Below, in pieces: positions 43,988 to 52,195 of a DNA stretch of 64,000 bases. The notes beneath the pieces are model-generated. The model was given only the letters and a program-made list of their open reading frames with translations. It searched no databases and was not told the origin of the DNA. The position numbers were made by a program, and so were the translations under genes. Within the stretch, counting starts at the first letter, position 1, and the number at the start of each line of letters is the position of its first letter. Origin of the DNA: Priestia endophytica DSM 13796 (GTDB taxonomy: Bacteria; Bacillota; Bacilli; Bacillales; Bacillaceae_H); contig NZ_FOXX01000003.1 of the NCBI RefSeq assembly GCF_900115845.1, forward strand, positions 324,124 to 388,123, given 5' to 3'.

Positions 43988-44019
43988 AGCAAAGGATTGA
44001 AAAGAAAGGATGATCAACA

Positions 44020-44514
44020 TTGCCAACAACAAAAAAAGAAAACTTTTATTTCGGAATGATGATGTGTATTGGAATGGTTATCGGTATGACTTTTTATAAC
44101 CTCGTTATAAATGACTTAATTGGTACTATCTCATTACAAGGAATGCTGCTTCAACTTATTTTAGGGTTCATAATTGCTTTTATTTTAGAACTATTTATTA
44201 TCGGACCTATCGCACATAAAGTGGCTTTCTCATTACCATATGACAAATCGAACAAGCTTTTTGTCATTTTATCTCTTGCCTTTTGTATGGTCATTGGCAT
44301 GGTACTCTCAATGTCTATTTATGGAGTAACAATGGCGTATTTTGCCAATTCATTAGGAGAAGGTTCATTGCTTAAACACTATTTTTTAACAGTAGGTAAA
44401 AATTTTATTTTTGCTCTTCCGCTTCAACTTCTCATTATCGGACCTTTAGTTCGCTTTTCATTTGCTAAATTTGTGAAAGGACAGAAATCAATTCAAACGG
44501 ATGGGGTAAGCTAG
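44020..44514 (+). CDS. DUF2798 domain membrane protein
   Basis: A 164-residue protein with four membrane helices that form an internal duplication: helices with MMCIGMVIGMTFYNLVIND and later AFCMVIGMVLSMSIYGVTM repeat the DUF2798 unit. The start is TTG at 44020 with AAAGGA upstream. The function is unknown. It is monocistronic with a terminator. Confidence 0.75.
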   Translation: MPTTKKENFYFGMMMCIGMVIGMTFYNLVINDLIGTISLQGMLLQLILGFIIAFILELFIIGPIAHKVAFSLPYDKSNKLFVILSLAFCMVIGMVLSMSIYGVTMAYFANSLGEGSLLKHYFLTVGKNFIFALPLQLLIIGPLVRFSFAKFVKGQKSIQTDGVS

Positions 44515-44546
44515 CATAAGTGTTAGGAATTTTATTAAAAACTAGT

Positions 44547-44569
44547 AGCCCCTTGAGGAACAAGGGGCT
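44547..44569 (+). terminator. Terminator of DUF2798 gene
   Basis: Stem AGCCCCTTG/CAAGGGGCT with loop AGGAA. The tail is only weakly T-rich. Confidence 0.7.
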
Positions 44570-44728
44570 CTGTTATTAATCGTGTTTATCAATGCACTCT
44601 AAACTATGTTTCTGCAAAATCAAAAAAAATGATAGAGAAAAAAGTTTTGAATCTGCAAATCCAACTTTATGAACCGTTACTTCCTCTGTTTGCTCATCGT
44701 CTTTTCCTATCTTTTCAAATCATTCTTC

Positions 44729-45385
44729 TTACATAATTGGTGGTACATATATATTAAGAAAAGTTAAGACAGTCAAGTTTCCTACATCTACAATAAAATG
44801 CGAAAGGATCACCCATCTTAAACTCTTAGTTTTAAAATACGTTAGGGACCAAACGATCCCCATAACCGTTAAGTAAATATAAAGGTGATAAGATGTACTT
44901 GCAATTGAAAATACTCCCCACATAAGCGGATGGCTTAGTACAAAAAAGATTGTAGTATACAAAACGCTCATCCACTTTGGAAACCAGTCAACCGCAGCAT
45001 CTAATAATACACCTCTCCAATATAGCTCTTCAAACCAAGGATTGATTAAAGCAAACAAGATCCAAAGAACGATCAGTAAAATTGAGTCAAATAATTTGTA
45101 ATTCATGATTAATATAGAGAGAGGAAACATGCCAAGAAGTAAAGACAAGAAAATAGGGAATATGGAGATTTTGGGTTTCTTTAACCAGTCTTTAATATGT
45201 TTGTTTTCTTTAAAATATACAATACAAAATCCAAGAGAACTCCAATACACAATTGCTAAAGGCGTCCATGCCCATCCGTCTATAAGTTTTGAGAAGCCAG
45301 TAGCTGTGATAAATCCAAGTAAGATAACATTGATCGGGGATAGTAAAATAAGTATTCTTTTTTTCTTACTAATCTCTAATATCAT
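44729..45385 (-). CDS. CPBP-family intramembrane metalloprotease
   Basis: A 218-residue CPBP (CAAX/Abi) protease with about six to seven helices. Motif 1 is WFEELYWRGVLLD (Glu119, Glu120, Arg124), motif 2 FVLSHPLMW (His152) and motif 3 SHFIVDVGNL, so the catalytic set is intact. Bacterial members process peptides or give self-immunity to bacteriocins. It follows a TetR gene by 18 bp on the same strand and is likely under its control. AAAGGAGCTCTCGCC precedes the ATG. Confidence 0.82.
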   Translation of the reverse strand: MILEISKKKRILILLSPINVILLGFITATGFSKLIDGWAWTPLAIVYWSSLGFCIVYFKENKHIKDWLKKPKISIFPIFLSLLLGMFPLSILIMNYKLFDSILLIVLWILFALINPWFEELYWRGVLLDAAVDWFPKWMSVLYTTIFFVLSHPLMWGVFSIASTSYHLYIYLTVMGIVWSLTYFKTKSLRWVILSHFIVDVGNLTVLTFLNIYVPPIM

Positions 45386-45403
45386 GGCGAGAGCTCCTTT
45401 ACA

Positions 45404-46009
45404 TTAGGGAGTTTTCTTAAATATATTCATGATAAGATTAGCCTCTGGCATTGGACACCCTTCCCATTGAATCCTATTTATGGCTAACCCTTGGATAAAG
45501 GCATAATACGTAACAGCTAACTGTACTGGATCTCCCTGCTTAATTTCGCCTACTTTTTGTCCTTCCACAATTAGCGGGATAGTAGCCATAACAGGCGAAA
45601 CAGCATGCTCTCCTGTTAACATTTCTTTTACTTCTTCTGATACAATATCTGAAGTGCTAGCTTGAATCATAATGAGAAAAAGAAGAATTTCATCACCGTT
45701 GTCAATACTTTTAATAATTTGTTCTGTCATCCAACGTAACTTTTCTAAATGAGTTCCCACTCGTTCATGAGCATAATGAATGACGTTAAGGGAACTATCT
45801 AACGCTTTTTGTACTAACGTCATGAAGATCTCTTCTTTTGACTTAAAGTAATGGTAAACAAGTCCATGACTAAGTCCGGCTTCTTTTGCAATATCGCTAA
45901 TTTTTGCTGCTACCATACCTCTTCGCGCAAATACTCGCAAAGCTGCTTGTAATATTTGTGCTCTTCTTTCATCCCGGATTTGTTTATTTTGTTGATCTTG
46001 TCTAGGCAT
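45404..46009 (-). CDS. TetR-family regulator
   Basis: A 201-residue TetR repressor with HTH AKISDIAKEAGLSHGLVYHYFKSK and a C-terminal domain of the TetR_C_6/YfiR type. AAAGGAGAGTTACTA precedes the ATG. A classic palindrome (TTGACTAATCAGTCAA) lies 20 bp upstream, so the gene probably represses itself and the CPBP protease gene downstream. Confidence 0.85.
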   Translation of the reverse strand: MPRQDQQNKQIRDERRAQILQAALRVFARRGMVAAKISDIAKEAGLSHGLVYHYFKSKEEIFMTLVQKALDSSLNVIHYAHERVGTHLEKLRWMTEQIIKSIDNGDEILLFLIMIQASTSDIVSEEVKEMLTGEHAVSPVMATIPLIVEGQKVGEIKQGDPVQLAVTYYAFIQGLAINRIQWEGCPMPEANLIMNIFKKTP

Positions 46010-46028
46010 TAGTAACTCTCCTTTTTTG

Positions 46029-46046
46029 ATTGACTAATCAGTCAAT
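46029..46046 (-). promoter_or_regulatory. TetR operator palindrome
   Basis: ATTGACTAATCAGTCAAT: half-sites ATTGACT/AGTCAAT spaced by 4, just upstream of the tetR-cpbp start. Confidence 0.8.
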
Positions 46047-46183
46047 AGTGTAACTATTTGTATATTATTCTATAAATTTACTTATTGTCAACATTTTTTG
46101 TTTTTATTAACGAGTTTATATCGTTTATTCCTAGGCACTTTCCTTTCATCTCCACTTAGTCCATTTATTACGATGTGATGAAG

Positions 46184-46229
46184 AAAAAACGCAAGTTCCT
46201 TGAAAAACAAGAGATCTGCGCTTTTTTTT
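46184..46229 (-). terminator. Terminator-like hairpin in 380-bp gap
   Basis: AAAAAACGCA pairs with TGCGCTTTTTT with an imperfect inner stem; T-run on both sides. It lies 200 bp past the small-multidrug gene's stop and may end that transcript. No gene is seen in 46047-46427. Confidence 0.5.
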
Positions 46230-46427
46230 AATAAACTTTATGTAAAAAACAAATTATAGATTATTAGTTTTGTTATCTTTCAGGTTAAAAAATACAAAGT
46301 ACAAACTGATAAAAAAGTAATATAAACAATACCCTATTACTCGTGCTTATTATAAACCTCCTTGCGCAGTTGCTGTTAAAATCGTAGTAACTAAAACACA
46401 CTAGGTAAACCTACTCATTTTTAAGAA

Positions 46428-46910
46428 TCAAATTAAGTTCAAGAAGCTAAAACCATAAATCGATCCAACAGCAAATAAAATTGTCCATACTGCTAAACTA
46501 ACTGTCATCCATCCAATTACATGCCGGCGTGAAGAGCCAAAAGTTAGAGCCAAGACTGCGGCTATATCTGTACCTACTAAAATAGGGGCAAGCAAAGCTA
46601 AGCCTGGTATACCGTATTTTTCCCAAATTTGTCTTGATCTTGTTTCCTTTTTAGTTGGGCTATTGATTCCCTTTTTCATTCTTCTTTTCGCTCTCCATGC
46701 TGAAAACTGCTTAAAAAATAGCCCAAGCAATAAAATTAAAATACAATTCCCTAAAAATGCTGTTAATCCAACACTAAAAGGAGGTAACCCCCACACAATT
46801 CCAAGTGGAACAACAATAGATACATCCATCCAAGGTGCTGCAGCAAGCAGAAATAAGACTGTATACTGCCATAAAACAGGAGCATCTTGTGCCCATTCTA
46901 TTAGATTCAT
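46428..46910 (-). CDS. Small multidrug export protein family (COG2426)
   Basis: A 160-residue membrane protein with four helices of the Sm_multidrug_ex/COG2426 family (AAPWMDVSIVVPLGIVWGLPP, then NCILILLLGLFF; a basic loop RAKRRMKK; KYGIPGLALLAPILVGTDIAAV). The family name rests on limited data. The ATG follows AGGAGAGATGA. No regulator is adjacent. Confidence 0.75.
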   Translation of the reverse strand: MNLIEWAQDAPVLWQYTVLFLLAAAPWMDVSIVVPLGIVWGLPPFSVGLTAFLGNCILILLLGLFFKQFSAWRAKRRMKKGINSPTKKETRSRQIWEKYGIPGLALLAPILVGTDIAAVLALTFGSSRRHVIGWMTVSLAVWTILFAVGSIYGFSFLNLI

Positions 46911-47094
46911 TTCATCTCTCCTTTATCCTTCAATGTTCGTTTAGATTCCAAATAATTATTCAATAAAGAATGTATTTCTTTATCTCTAGAAGGTTAATAT
47001 TTAATAAGGAAATAAACAGACTATTATTTTATTAGATTGATTTCCTTCTGTATGGAAGATTGTATAAACAAAAAATAACCTTTATCTAAATCCT

Positions 47095-47134
47095 TCATAA
47101 AAGGAGACCTGGCTAACCAAGTCTCCTTTTATGA
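47095..47134 (-). terminator. Terminator of the macrolide phosphotransferase gene
   Basis: A 14-bp stem TCATAAAAGGAGAC and complement (47095-47108 with 47121-47134), partly extended by TGG/CCA, just before the stop of the gene. Confidence 0.88.
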
Positions 47135-47142
47135 AAAACTTT

Positions 47143-48042
47143 TTATTGATGAATAGAACCAAGCATTTGTCTAGCCATTTCTTCATACTCTTGCAGTCCA
47201 GAGATTTCAGCAAACTCAGCAACTGAAATTGCCCTGGTTGTTTCCAATTCTAAAATATGTTCTTTCATAAGCGGCCACGTCTTCCCGCCTGCCTTTTCAT
47301 AAGCCATAATAGCTTTTTCTAATCCTTTTTCTCCAGCAAATAAATAGTGAACAATGAAATCACGCGATACATCTGTAACCGCTACTTCAGTCCAATCAAT
47401 TAAGCCAGTAACTTCTGATTGACGATTAATTAAAATATGTCCCGGATGAACATCTCCATGACTAAGTCCAGTATGCTTTGGCCATATATTATCGTTATTC
47501 ACCCATTTCATCCAACGATTCCATAAATCCTCCCGAACCTCATATTCATTCTTTATTTTATGCATTCTCGTTTTCATTAATTCTCTTGCCTCATACGCTG
47601 TATAAATTTGAATACCAGTGTTTTCCACTAAACTTATTGGCAGTTGATGTATTTCCGCTAACGTACGTCCGAATGATTCATGGTATGCTGATGGAATGTC
47701 TTCTATATTTAGAACCCATTCATAATTTTGAATTTCAGGGTTAATAGTTCCAGCAGGCACTCCGTCTAGCGACTTATACGCTACAACCTCATCAGTGAAA
47801 ATCTCCCAATATGGTGCTTGAATTGTTGTATATTGATTAACAGCATCTAATACCGTCTTCTCTTGATCTGCTTTTGCCATAGAATTCAGTCTTCGCGGAA
47901 TTCGTAAAATCCATTTTTGTCCTTGCTCATCTTCTACATGTGCAACCTGAAAATCAAGACCTGATTCATTTAATCTTATTGTTTTTTCGTTTATATTTAA
48001 GCCTTTACGTTTTGCTAATGCTTTAATCTCTACTTTATTCAT
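47143..48042 (-). CDS. mph: Macrolide 2'-phosphotransferase (Mph family)
   Basis: A 299-residue aminoglycoside-phosphotransferase-fold kinase of the Mph group, which inactivates erythromycin-type macrolides by phosphorylating the 2'-OH of desosamine with GTP. The catalytic loop is HGDVHPGHIL (195-204) and the metal-binding IDWTEV (215-220); the N-lobe RIPRR and AKADQEKTVL segments are as in MphA/MphB. ATG follows TATGGAGGAATTTAT. Upstream is a 490-nt leader with its own promoter, an ErmD-type stalling peptide and a terminator, so induction by macrolides through attenuation is strongly suggested. Confidence 0.88.
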   Translation of the reverse strand: MNKVEIKALAKRKGLNINEKTIRLNESGLDFQVAHVEDEQGQKWILRIPRRLNSMAKADQEKTVLDAVNQYTTIQAPYWEIFTDEVVAYKSLDGVPAGTINPEIQNYEWVLNIEDIPSAYHESFGRTLAEIHQLPISLVENTGIQIYTAYEARELMKTRMHKIKNEYEVREDLWNRWMKWVNNDNIWPKHTGLSHGDVHPGHILINRQSEVTGLIDWTEVAVTDVSRDFIVHYLFAGEKGLEKAIMAYEKAGGKTWPLMKEHILELETTRAISVAEFAEISGLQEYEEMARQMLGSIHQ

Positions 48043-48086
48043 ATAAATTCCTCCATACCTTTTTAAGTTTTTCCGCTGCTCTTTCT

Positions 48087-48116
48087 ATTCTATTCAGCCC
48101 GAATTCTTATAATCAA
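48087..48116 (-). promoter_or_regulatory. Possible second, proximal mph promoter
   Basis: Minus-strand TTGATT, 18 nt, TAGAAT ends about 45 bp before the mph start, downstream of the attenuator hairpin. It could give a basal transcript that bypasses attenuation. Confidence 0.35.
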
Positions 48117-48165
48117 TAACACAATTTACTGGTTATGAACGGATATAAATTGGGTTTTTAAACAT

Positions 48166-48198
48166 GAAAAAAGCTGCAGAATTCTCTGTCTGCAGCTT
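48166..48198 (-). terminator. Attenuator terminator in the mph leader
   Basis: Minus strand: AAGCTGCAGA, an 8-nt loop, TCTGCAGCTT, then a six-T run (48172-48167). It is about 125 bp upstream of mph and about 230 bp downstream of the leader peptide, with no gene ending here, so it is best read as a conditional terminator of the mph leader. Confidence 0.75.
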
Positions 48199-48428
48199 GA
48201 AGTAAACATTCCTCAACTATGTTTTACACTCTATAACACAGTGAGAAATCCAATTCATATATCATTGGATGGAAAAGAGCACATTTTTAAACATAACAAA
48301 AGAAAGACAAATAAATCATCCTTGTTGTTAATGTCGCATATTACAGTCTCCGTTGAAGATTATTAAAAATGAGCAGACTTATCCTGTTTACTCTGCCATT
48401 ATTAAACAGAGTCCTTGAACATATTCAA

Positions 48429-48473
48429 TTATTTGTTCAAAGCATGGATACGTAGTCTCATAGAAGCTGTCAT
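48429..48473 (-). CDS. ErmDL-like macrolide-stalling leader peptide of mph
   Basis: A 14-codon reading frame, MTASMRLRIHALNK, with ATG 11 nt after AAGGAGGATTATTAAAA-type ribosome binding site and TAA at 48429-48431. The ErmD/ErmK leader peptide is, from memory, MTHSMRLRFPTLNQ; length and nine positions match, including the Met-Arg-Leu-Arg segment at which macrolide-bound ribosomes stall. A 9-bp stem (48434-48442 with 48413-48421) begins inside the last codons, so a stalled ribosome could change folding downstream. It lies 390 nt before the macrolide phosphotransferase start on the same strand. Confidence 0.85.
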   Translation of the reverse strand: MTASMRLRIHALNK

Positions 48474-48507
48474 TTTTTAATAATCCTCCTTATTTTAGAA
48501 TAATTTC

Positions 48508-48536
48508 ATTCTATATTACAAAATGATGATTTTCAA
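48508..48536 (-). promoter_or_regulatory. SigA promoter of the mph leader
   Basis: Minus-strand TTGAAA (48536-48531), 17-nt spacer, TAGAAT (48513-48508). It should start transcription near 48501, just upstream of the leader-peptide ribosome binding site. Confidence 0.8.
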
Positions 48537-48558
48537 CCCCTTTATTTTGATAAAGGGG
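48537..48558 (-). terminator. Hairpin after the nucleotidyltransferase gene
   Basis: CCCCTTTA/TAAAGGGG with a 6-nt loop, between the nucleotidyltransferase stop and the mph leader promoter. The T-tract is weak. Confidence 0.6.
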
Positions 48559-48611
48559 TATTTTATCTATATAAACAGTGCCCAATATTTAAAATATCAC
48601 CTTACTATTTT

Positions 48612-49439
48612 TCAGATATTGTTCTCCCACCCTTTTTTCATCTCCCTAACATCATCAAAATAGCAGTCATGACAAAATTGATAAACAAAAAAAATGAACT
48701 TTCTACATTCTACTGCTCTTTTCACTCTAGACTGATACAAAGAGGTTGATTTAGGGTTATGTCGCAAACGCCACCCTTCTTCTAAGAGCAAATGCCATCT
48801 TTGAGGAAGAATCTCTTTCACTTTTTTTAAGGCTTCTACCTTTGTTAAGATTTTTTTAACTTCTAACGTACTTAAAATTCTACTAAGTGTTAAAACACAA
48901 AATTCAACCATATCATCAAAAACAAACATGATTTTATGTTTCGCTTTGTTTAGCCAATATGTATCAATATTGAACTTCATATTTTCTACTACATGATTCC
49001 ATTTCGAACGAATGCTTAAATCGGATATTCTTTTTCCTTGCACTTTTATTCCGTTGTTTTCTAACATCCACCATGTAACAGCATTTATATCCCAGTACCC
49101 TTTCTTTACTTTTCCGTCTGAACAGTAAAAATAAGGAGACAATTCACCATTAGTTTTACCTATATGATCTATTGAAAGATACATACCATCCATTCTTTGT
49201 CCTAAAGAATTTACATTCAAACTTTGATGAATGGATTTTACACATTTTCCTTCTTCTTTCGTTAAGTCCCTTTTTAATAGTGTGATAAAGTCTATATCGC
49301 TTTTTTCTTCATCGAAAGCACCTAAAGAAATCGATCCATAAAGATACACACCTACTAAAAGATCTCTTGGAAGTTGTTTCTCTATATGTTTTATATAGTC
49401 CGTTAAACAAGCTTCTACTTTTTCAGGTATACCCTCCAC
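48612..49439 (-). CDS. Nucleotidyltransferase, aminoglycoside adenylyltransferase-like
   Basis: A 275-residue protein with the DNA-polymerase-beta-type nucleotidyltransferase core (VYLYGSISLGAFDEEKSDIDF, about 31-51) followed by a helical C-terminal domain as in AadA/ANT(9)-type enzymes and DUF4111 proteins. The GS...DxD motif is intact, so it may adenylylate aminoglycosides such as streptomycin or spectinomycin, but resistance function is not shown. The start is GTG at 49439 after TGGAGGT. It lies upstream of the mph leader on the same strand, separated by a hairpin. Confidence 0.75.
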   Translation of the reverse strand: MEGIPEKVEACLTDYIKHIEKQLPRDLLVGVYLYGSISLGAFDEEKSDIDFITLLKRDLTKEEGKCVKSIHQSLNVNSLGQRMDGMYLSIDHIGKTNGELSPYFYCSDGKVKKGYWDINAVTWWMLENNGIKVQGKRISDLSIRSKWNHVVENMKFNIDTYWLNKAKHKIMFVFDDMVEFCVLTLSRILSTLEVKKILTKVEALKKVKEILPQRWHLLLEEGWRLRHNPKSTSLYQSRVKRAVECRKFIFFVYQFCHDCYFDDVREMKKGWENNI

Positions 49440-49526
49440 TATTCATACCTCCACTCATCACACATGATTTTATCTTAAAATAACCAGTGTATAAAAGTTC
49501 CCCTCTTAAACTTTTATTGTTTACAT

Positions 49527-49970
49527 TCAATGAATTTCTCCTAAATAAATTGAGCTTGAGAAGTTACCTTCATAACATTCTATAATACGTTTTCTAATAC
49601 CAACCGGAAACAAAGGATGAGTTAATAATTCCTCTATCTTCAACCAAGAAACTCCTGTTTGATTATCATCCATATTAAAGTCGTTTAACTTTAAGTTAGT
49701 AAATGATACTAGCGAACAAGAATACATAAACTCTACTCTATGTATCTCTTCCTCCATAAAACATTCCCGTATAAACCAAAGATTGTTTACTTTCACTTCA
49801 ATGCCTGTCTCTTCCATACACTCCCTCTTTAGCGTATTATCTAAGGTTTCTCCAATTCTTTGTCCTCCACCTGGAAGAAGATGATAAATCTCCTCCCCCT
49901 CTTTATAAGTTGTTACTAATAACTTTCCATTATGTATTAATATAGCTTTTGCTGAATTCTTCAGTCTCAT
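49527..49970 (-). CDS. Nudix hydrolase
   Basis: A 147-residue Nudix hydrolase. The Nudix box reads GGGQRIGETLDNTLKRECME followed by ETG, giving the expected G-x5-E-x7-RE-x2-EExG pattern. Such enzymes hydrolyse nucleoside diphosphate derivatives; the substrate is unknown. The ATG at 49970 is chosen because AGGTGA lies 5 nt upstream; the upstream GTG/ATG overlap that site. Confidence 0.82.
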   Translation of the reverse strand: MRLKNSAKAILIHNGKLLVTTYKEGEEIYHLLPGGGQRIGETLDNTLKRECMEETGIEVKVNNLWFIRECFMEEEIHRVEFMYSCSLVSFTNLKLNDFNMDDNQTGVSWLKIEELLTHPLFPVGIRKRIIECYEGNFSSSIYLGEIH

Positions 49971-50055
49971 CTTCATCACCTGTTTATTTTCTTTAAAAAT
50001 AAATTTAATTCCACTAATCCTTATTTCACTTTTTCGTTACAACCGCTTATACAAA

Positions 50056-50095
50056 TAGAAGCTGTTAGAAGAAATCATCATTCCAACAGCTTCTA
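50056..50095 (-). terminator. Terminator of DUF5367 operon
   Basis: Stem TAGAAGCTGTT/AACAGCTTCTA with an 18-nt loop, at the stop of the DUF5367 gene. Confidence 0.75.
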
Positions 50096-50097
50096 AA

Positions 50098-50490
50098 TTA
50101 GCTTTGACACCTTTTATCTTTATTCGTTTGTTTTTCTATTGTAAATCCTGAAAGAAGAATGAAAGAATAAGCTAATAAAAGCCAAGAACCGAAAATTCTA
50201 TCCATTCTACTATCCAAATTTATAAAGATATCTGAGAAATAAATTAAAGATACAACATCAAGTAACATACCTGGTAAAGCGATTAAAATGGCTGCTTTTA
50301 ATCGATTATATGAATCTAATTGTTTGTATCTATAAATGGGTAAAGTAAGAATTAATATGAAAGGAATAACCAAAATATATGAAGCGACTAACAATACGGG
50401 GGTTTCTAGCGAGAAGAAAAAATGTCCTAAAAATCTAAATAAAGCTGTGGCTCCTAACCAAACTAAAAATCCCCAAGTTAGAAAAAACAT
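50098..50490 (-). CDS. DUF5367-like membrane protein
   Basis: A 130-residue membrane protein with four helices that fits the DUF5367 family (MFFLTWGFLVWLGATALFRF; LLVASYILVIPFILILTLPI; ALPGMLLDVVSLIYF). It follows the TetR gene by 24 bp, with AAAAGGAGAGTGA before its ATG, so the two form an operon. The function is unknown; TetR control suggests a response to a toxic compound. Confidence 0.7.
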   Translation of the reverse strand: MFFLTWGFLVWLGATALFRFLGHFFFSLETPVLLVASYILVIPFILILTLPIYRYKQLDSYNRLKAAILIALPGMLLDVVSLIYFSDIFINLDSRMDRIFGSWLLLAYSFILLSGFTIEKQTNKDKRCQS

Positions 50491-50514
50491 ATTCTCTCAC
50501 TCTCCTTTTGAGGT

Positions 50515-51126
50515 TTAACCCTCTGCTCTATAAGATTGAACAGATTCTACTTGCTTTATGAAGAGGGACTCAAGACCTTTAAATACACGCTCTGCATCAA
50601 AATCTTCAACCATTAAAGATTGTATGGCCAAACCATCTATTAACGCATTCATGAGGGTGCTCCATACTTCTATTGAAAGGCCATAAAATTCATTTGCTCC
50701 TATTAATGCTTCCATCTGTTGTTGAAGAGATTTATTTTCATATTTCAACAATTCACTAATAAGTTCTTTAACTTTATCATTGTGTAGCCCTGTTACAATT
50801 AGTGATAGAAATAAAGGATGATAGAAAGAACCTTTCGTATTTCTGTTATAAGCAGATTTCATGGCAGCTTGAATCCACTCTAATCCTTGTTTTTTAGATA
50901 CTTTTTTCTTTTCCTCTAACTCTTCCCATGATGTTTCACACATATCCTTTACAATCTCAATCATAAGCTGTTCTTTTGTTTTAAAATGGTAATATACAGT
51001 GCCTTGTGTTACACCTGCACCTTCTGCTACTGCTTTTAAAGTCAATTTATTTATCCCATTTTCTACTATGCATTTCTTTGCAGATTGGATTAGATCTTTT
51101 TTTGTAATCACATTCGGCTCGGCCAT
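50515..51126 (-). CDS. TetR-family regulator
   Basis: A 203-residue TetR repressor with HTH KLTLKAVAEGAGVTQGTVYYHFKTKEQL. The C-terminal domain is a long helix bundle for ligand binding. AAAGGAGAGGTTCAT precedes the ATG. It heads an operon with the DUF5367 membrane gene. No clear palindrome was found at its promoter (only ATTG-N6-CAAT). Confidence 0.85.
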   Translation of the reverse strand: MAEPNVITKKDLIQSAKKCIVENGINKLTLKAVAEGAGVTQGTVYYHFKTKEQLMIEIVKDMCETSWEELEEKKKVSKKQGLEWIQAAMKSAYNRNTKGSFYHPLFLSLIVTGLHNDKVKELISELLKYENKSLQQQMEALIGANEFYGLSIEVWSTLMNALIDGLAIQSLMVEDFDAERVFKGLESLFIKQVESVQSYRAEG

Positions 51127-51345
51127 ATGAACCTCTCCTTTATTTAATTGTTAGTCCAATAACTAGGATAGGAGATAAGCAATAACAAGAAATTCTTCTA
51201 TTTTTTATATCCTTATACTGCTTTGCAACCCCTCCACTATCAAGCATTTTCTTACGAACACTCCTATAAGGAGAAAGCATTTCTTTCTTCTTAGGTTGTG
51301 ATCTCTCTAAAAAGGATAAATATCAGGATTTTCAAAAAACGCTTT

Positions 51346-51365
51346 AGTTAGTTATATAACTAACT
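51346..51365. repeat. 20-bp perfect palindrome, orphan operator-like
   Basis: AGTTAGTTATATAACTAACT, fully self-complementary, in the 790-bp gap between the TetR and HPr-like genes. It shares the AGTTA half-site with the dyad at the MFS promoter (56570). No neighbouring regulator. Confidence 0.5.
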
Positions 51366-51651
51366 TGAGTACATAAGTAAGAAATAGATGAATATCATAT
51401 ACATGAGTACCGTTTCTTATCAAACGTGATGCTATATTTCTGTATTTCTTAAAGATAATAGCCTAGATTCAACGCCCTACATTAAGAGATCCATTCCTAT
51501 TCACCATATTTTAATTAACTAAAATATAAAATGGTAACCAATGTATTGTCAACATATTTTTGAATAAATGTATTATATATACATATAGAAATACGTTAGG
51601 TTTGCTCTACGGAAAAAGCTAATTGGTGTTTATCCTATGTCGCAATAGAAA

Positions 51652-51692
51652 AAAGCCTGAAAGAAACTGTCCATGAGTTATCTTCAGGCTTT
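51652..51692. terminator. Orphan terminator-like hairpin
   Basis: Stem AAAGCCTGAA/TTCAGGCTTT in a region with no gene on either side. It may mark the end of a vanished gene. Confidence 0.5.
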
Positions 51693-51723
51693 CTATATGA
51701 AAAATTTGCATCCTAGTAATTGT

Positions 51724-51800
51724 CACAGCATTCTTTATCATCAATTTAGTAAAGAAGAAGATATTCTCTTTGTTTAATTGAAGCAAGTAGTGGAACGAAA
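51724..51800 (+). pseudogene. Possible fragment of a TetR HTH region
   Basis: The plus strand reads HSILYHQFSKEEDILFV, then TAA and LKQVVERKSSKL. This resembles the end of a TetR HTH (LYxHFxSKExIL). It is too short to be certain. Together with the orphan palindrome and terminator it suggests that 51.2-51.9 kb is a decayed gene region. Confidence 0.25.
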
Positions 51801-51913
51801 ATCCAGCAAGTTACGATCTAAGAGAAGTTCTACTTTCTTGATCTCCTTTTCTATTATCCTCACTATTTCCTACATTAACAAGCTTTTCATCGGTTAGATT
51901 TTTACTTTGTTTT

Positions 51914-52195
51914 TTAACTTCTATGCATAGGAGTTTGTGAGTTACTATTTAAAAGAAATTCTTCTAAAATTCGGTTTGCCTCCCATTCATCTCCCCCGTT
52001 TACCATTAAGGTGACTTCATCTCCCTCTTTAATAACTAAATCCATGATTTCCATAAGATCTTTTCCATTTGCTGTTTTTCCATTCTTAGAAAGCATTATT
52101 TCACTTTTAAATGATGAAGCCTTACGCACAAATATTGCTGTATGTCTAGCTTGAAGTCCACGAGGAAGCTGAACAGTAAGCTTTTTCATTAACAT
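51914..52195 (-). CDS. HPr/Crh-like protein lacking both phosphorylation sites
   Basis: A 93-residue HPr-fold protein. Aligned by the canonical numbering, residue 15 is Gln (GLQARHTAIFV), as in Crh, so it cannot be phosphorylated by EI. Residue 46 is Asp (NGKDLMEIMDLV) where HPr and Crh have the Ser phosphorylated by HPrK. It may mimic the seryl-phosphorylated state that binds CcpA, or it may have another role. AAGGTGAGAGAAG precedes the ATG at 52195, and this start makes the numbering match exactly. It is not near other PTS genes. Confidence 0.8.
   Translation of the reverse strand: MLMKKLTVQLPRGLQARHTAIFVRKASSFKSEIMLSKNGKTANGKDLMEIMDLVIKEGDEVTLMVNGGDEWEANRILEEFLLNSNSQTPMHRS

Noticed and set aside
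48361-48420. A second leader ORF (ATG GCA GAG TAA) in the mph leader
   Set aside because: Three codons, no ribosome binding site; the sequence is better explained by the CTCTG/CAGAG and CTGTTTA/TAAACAG stems.
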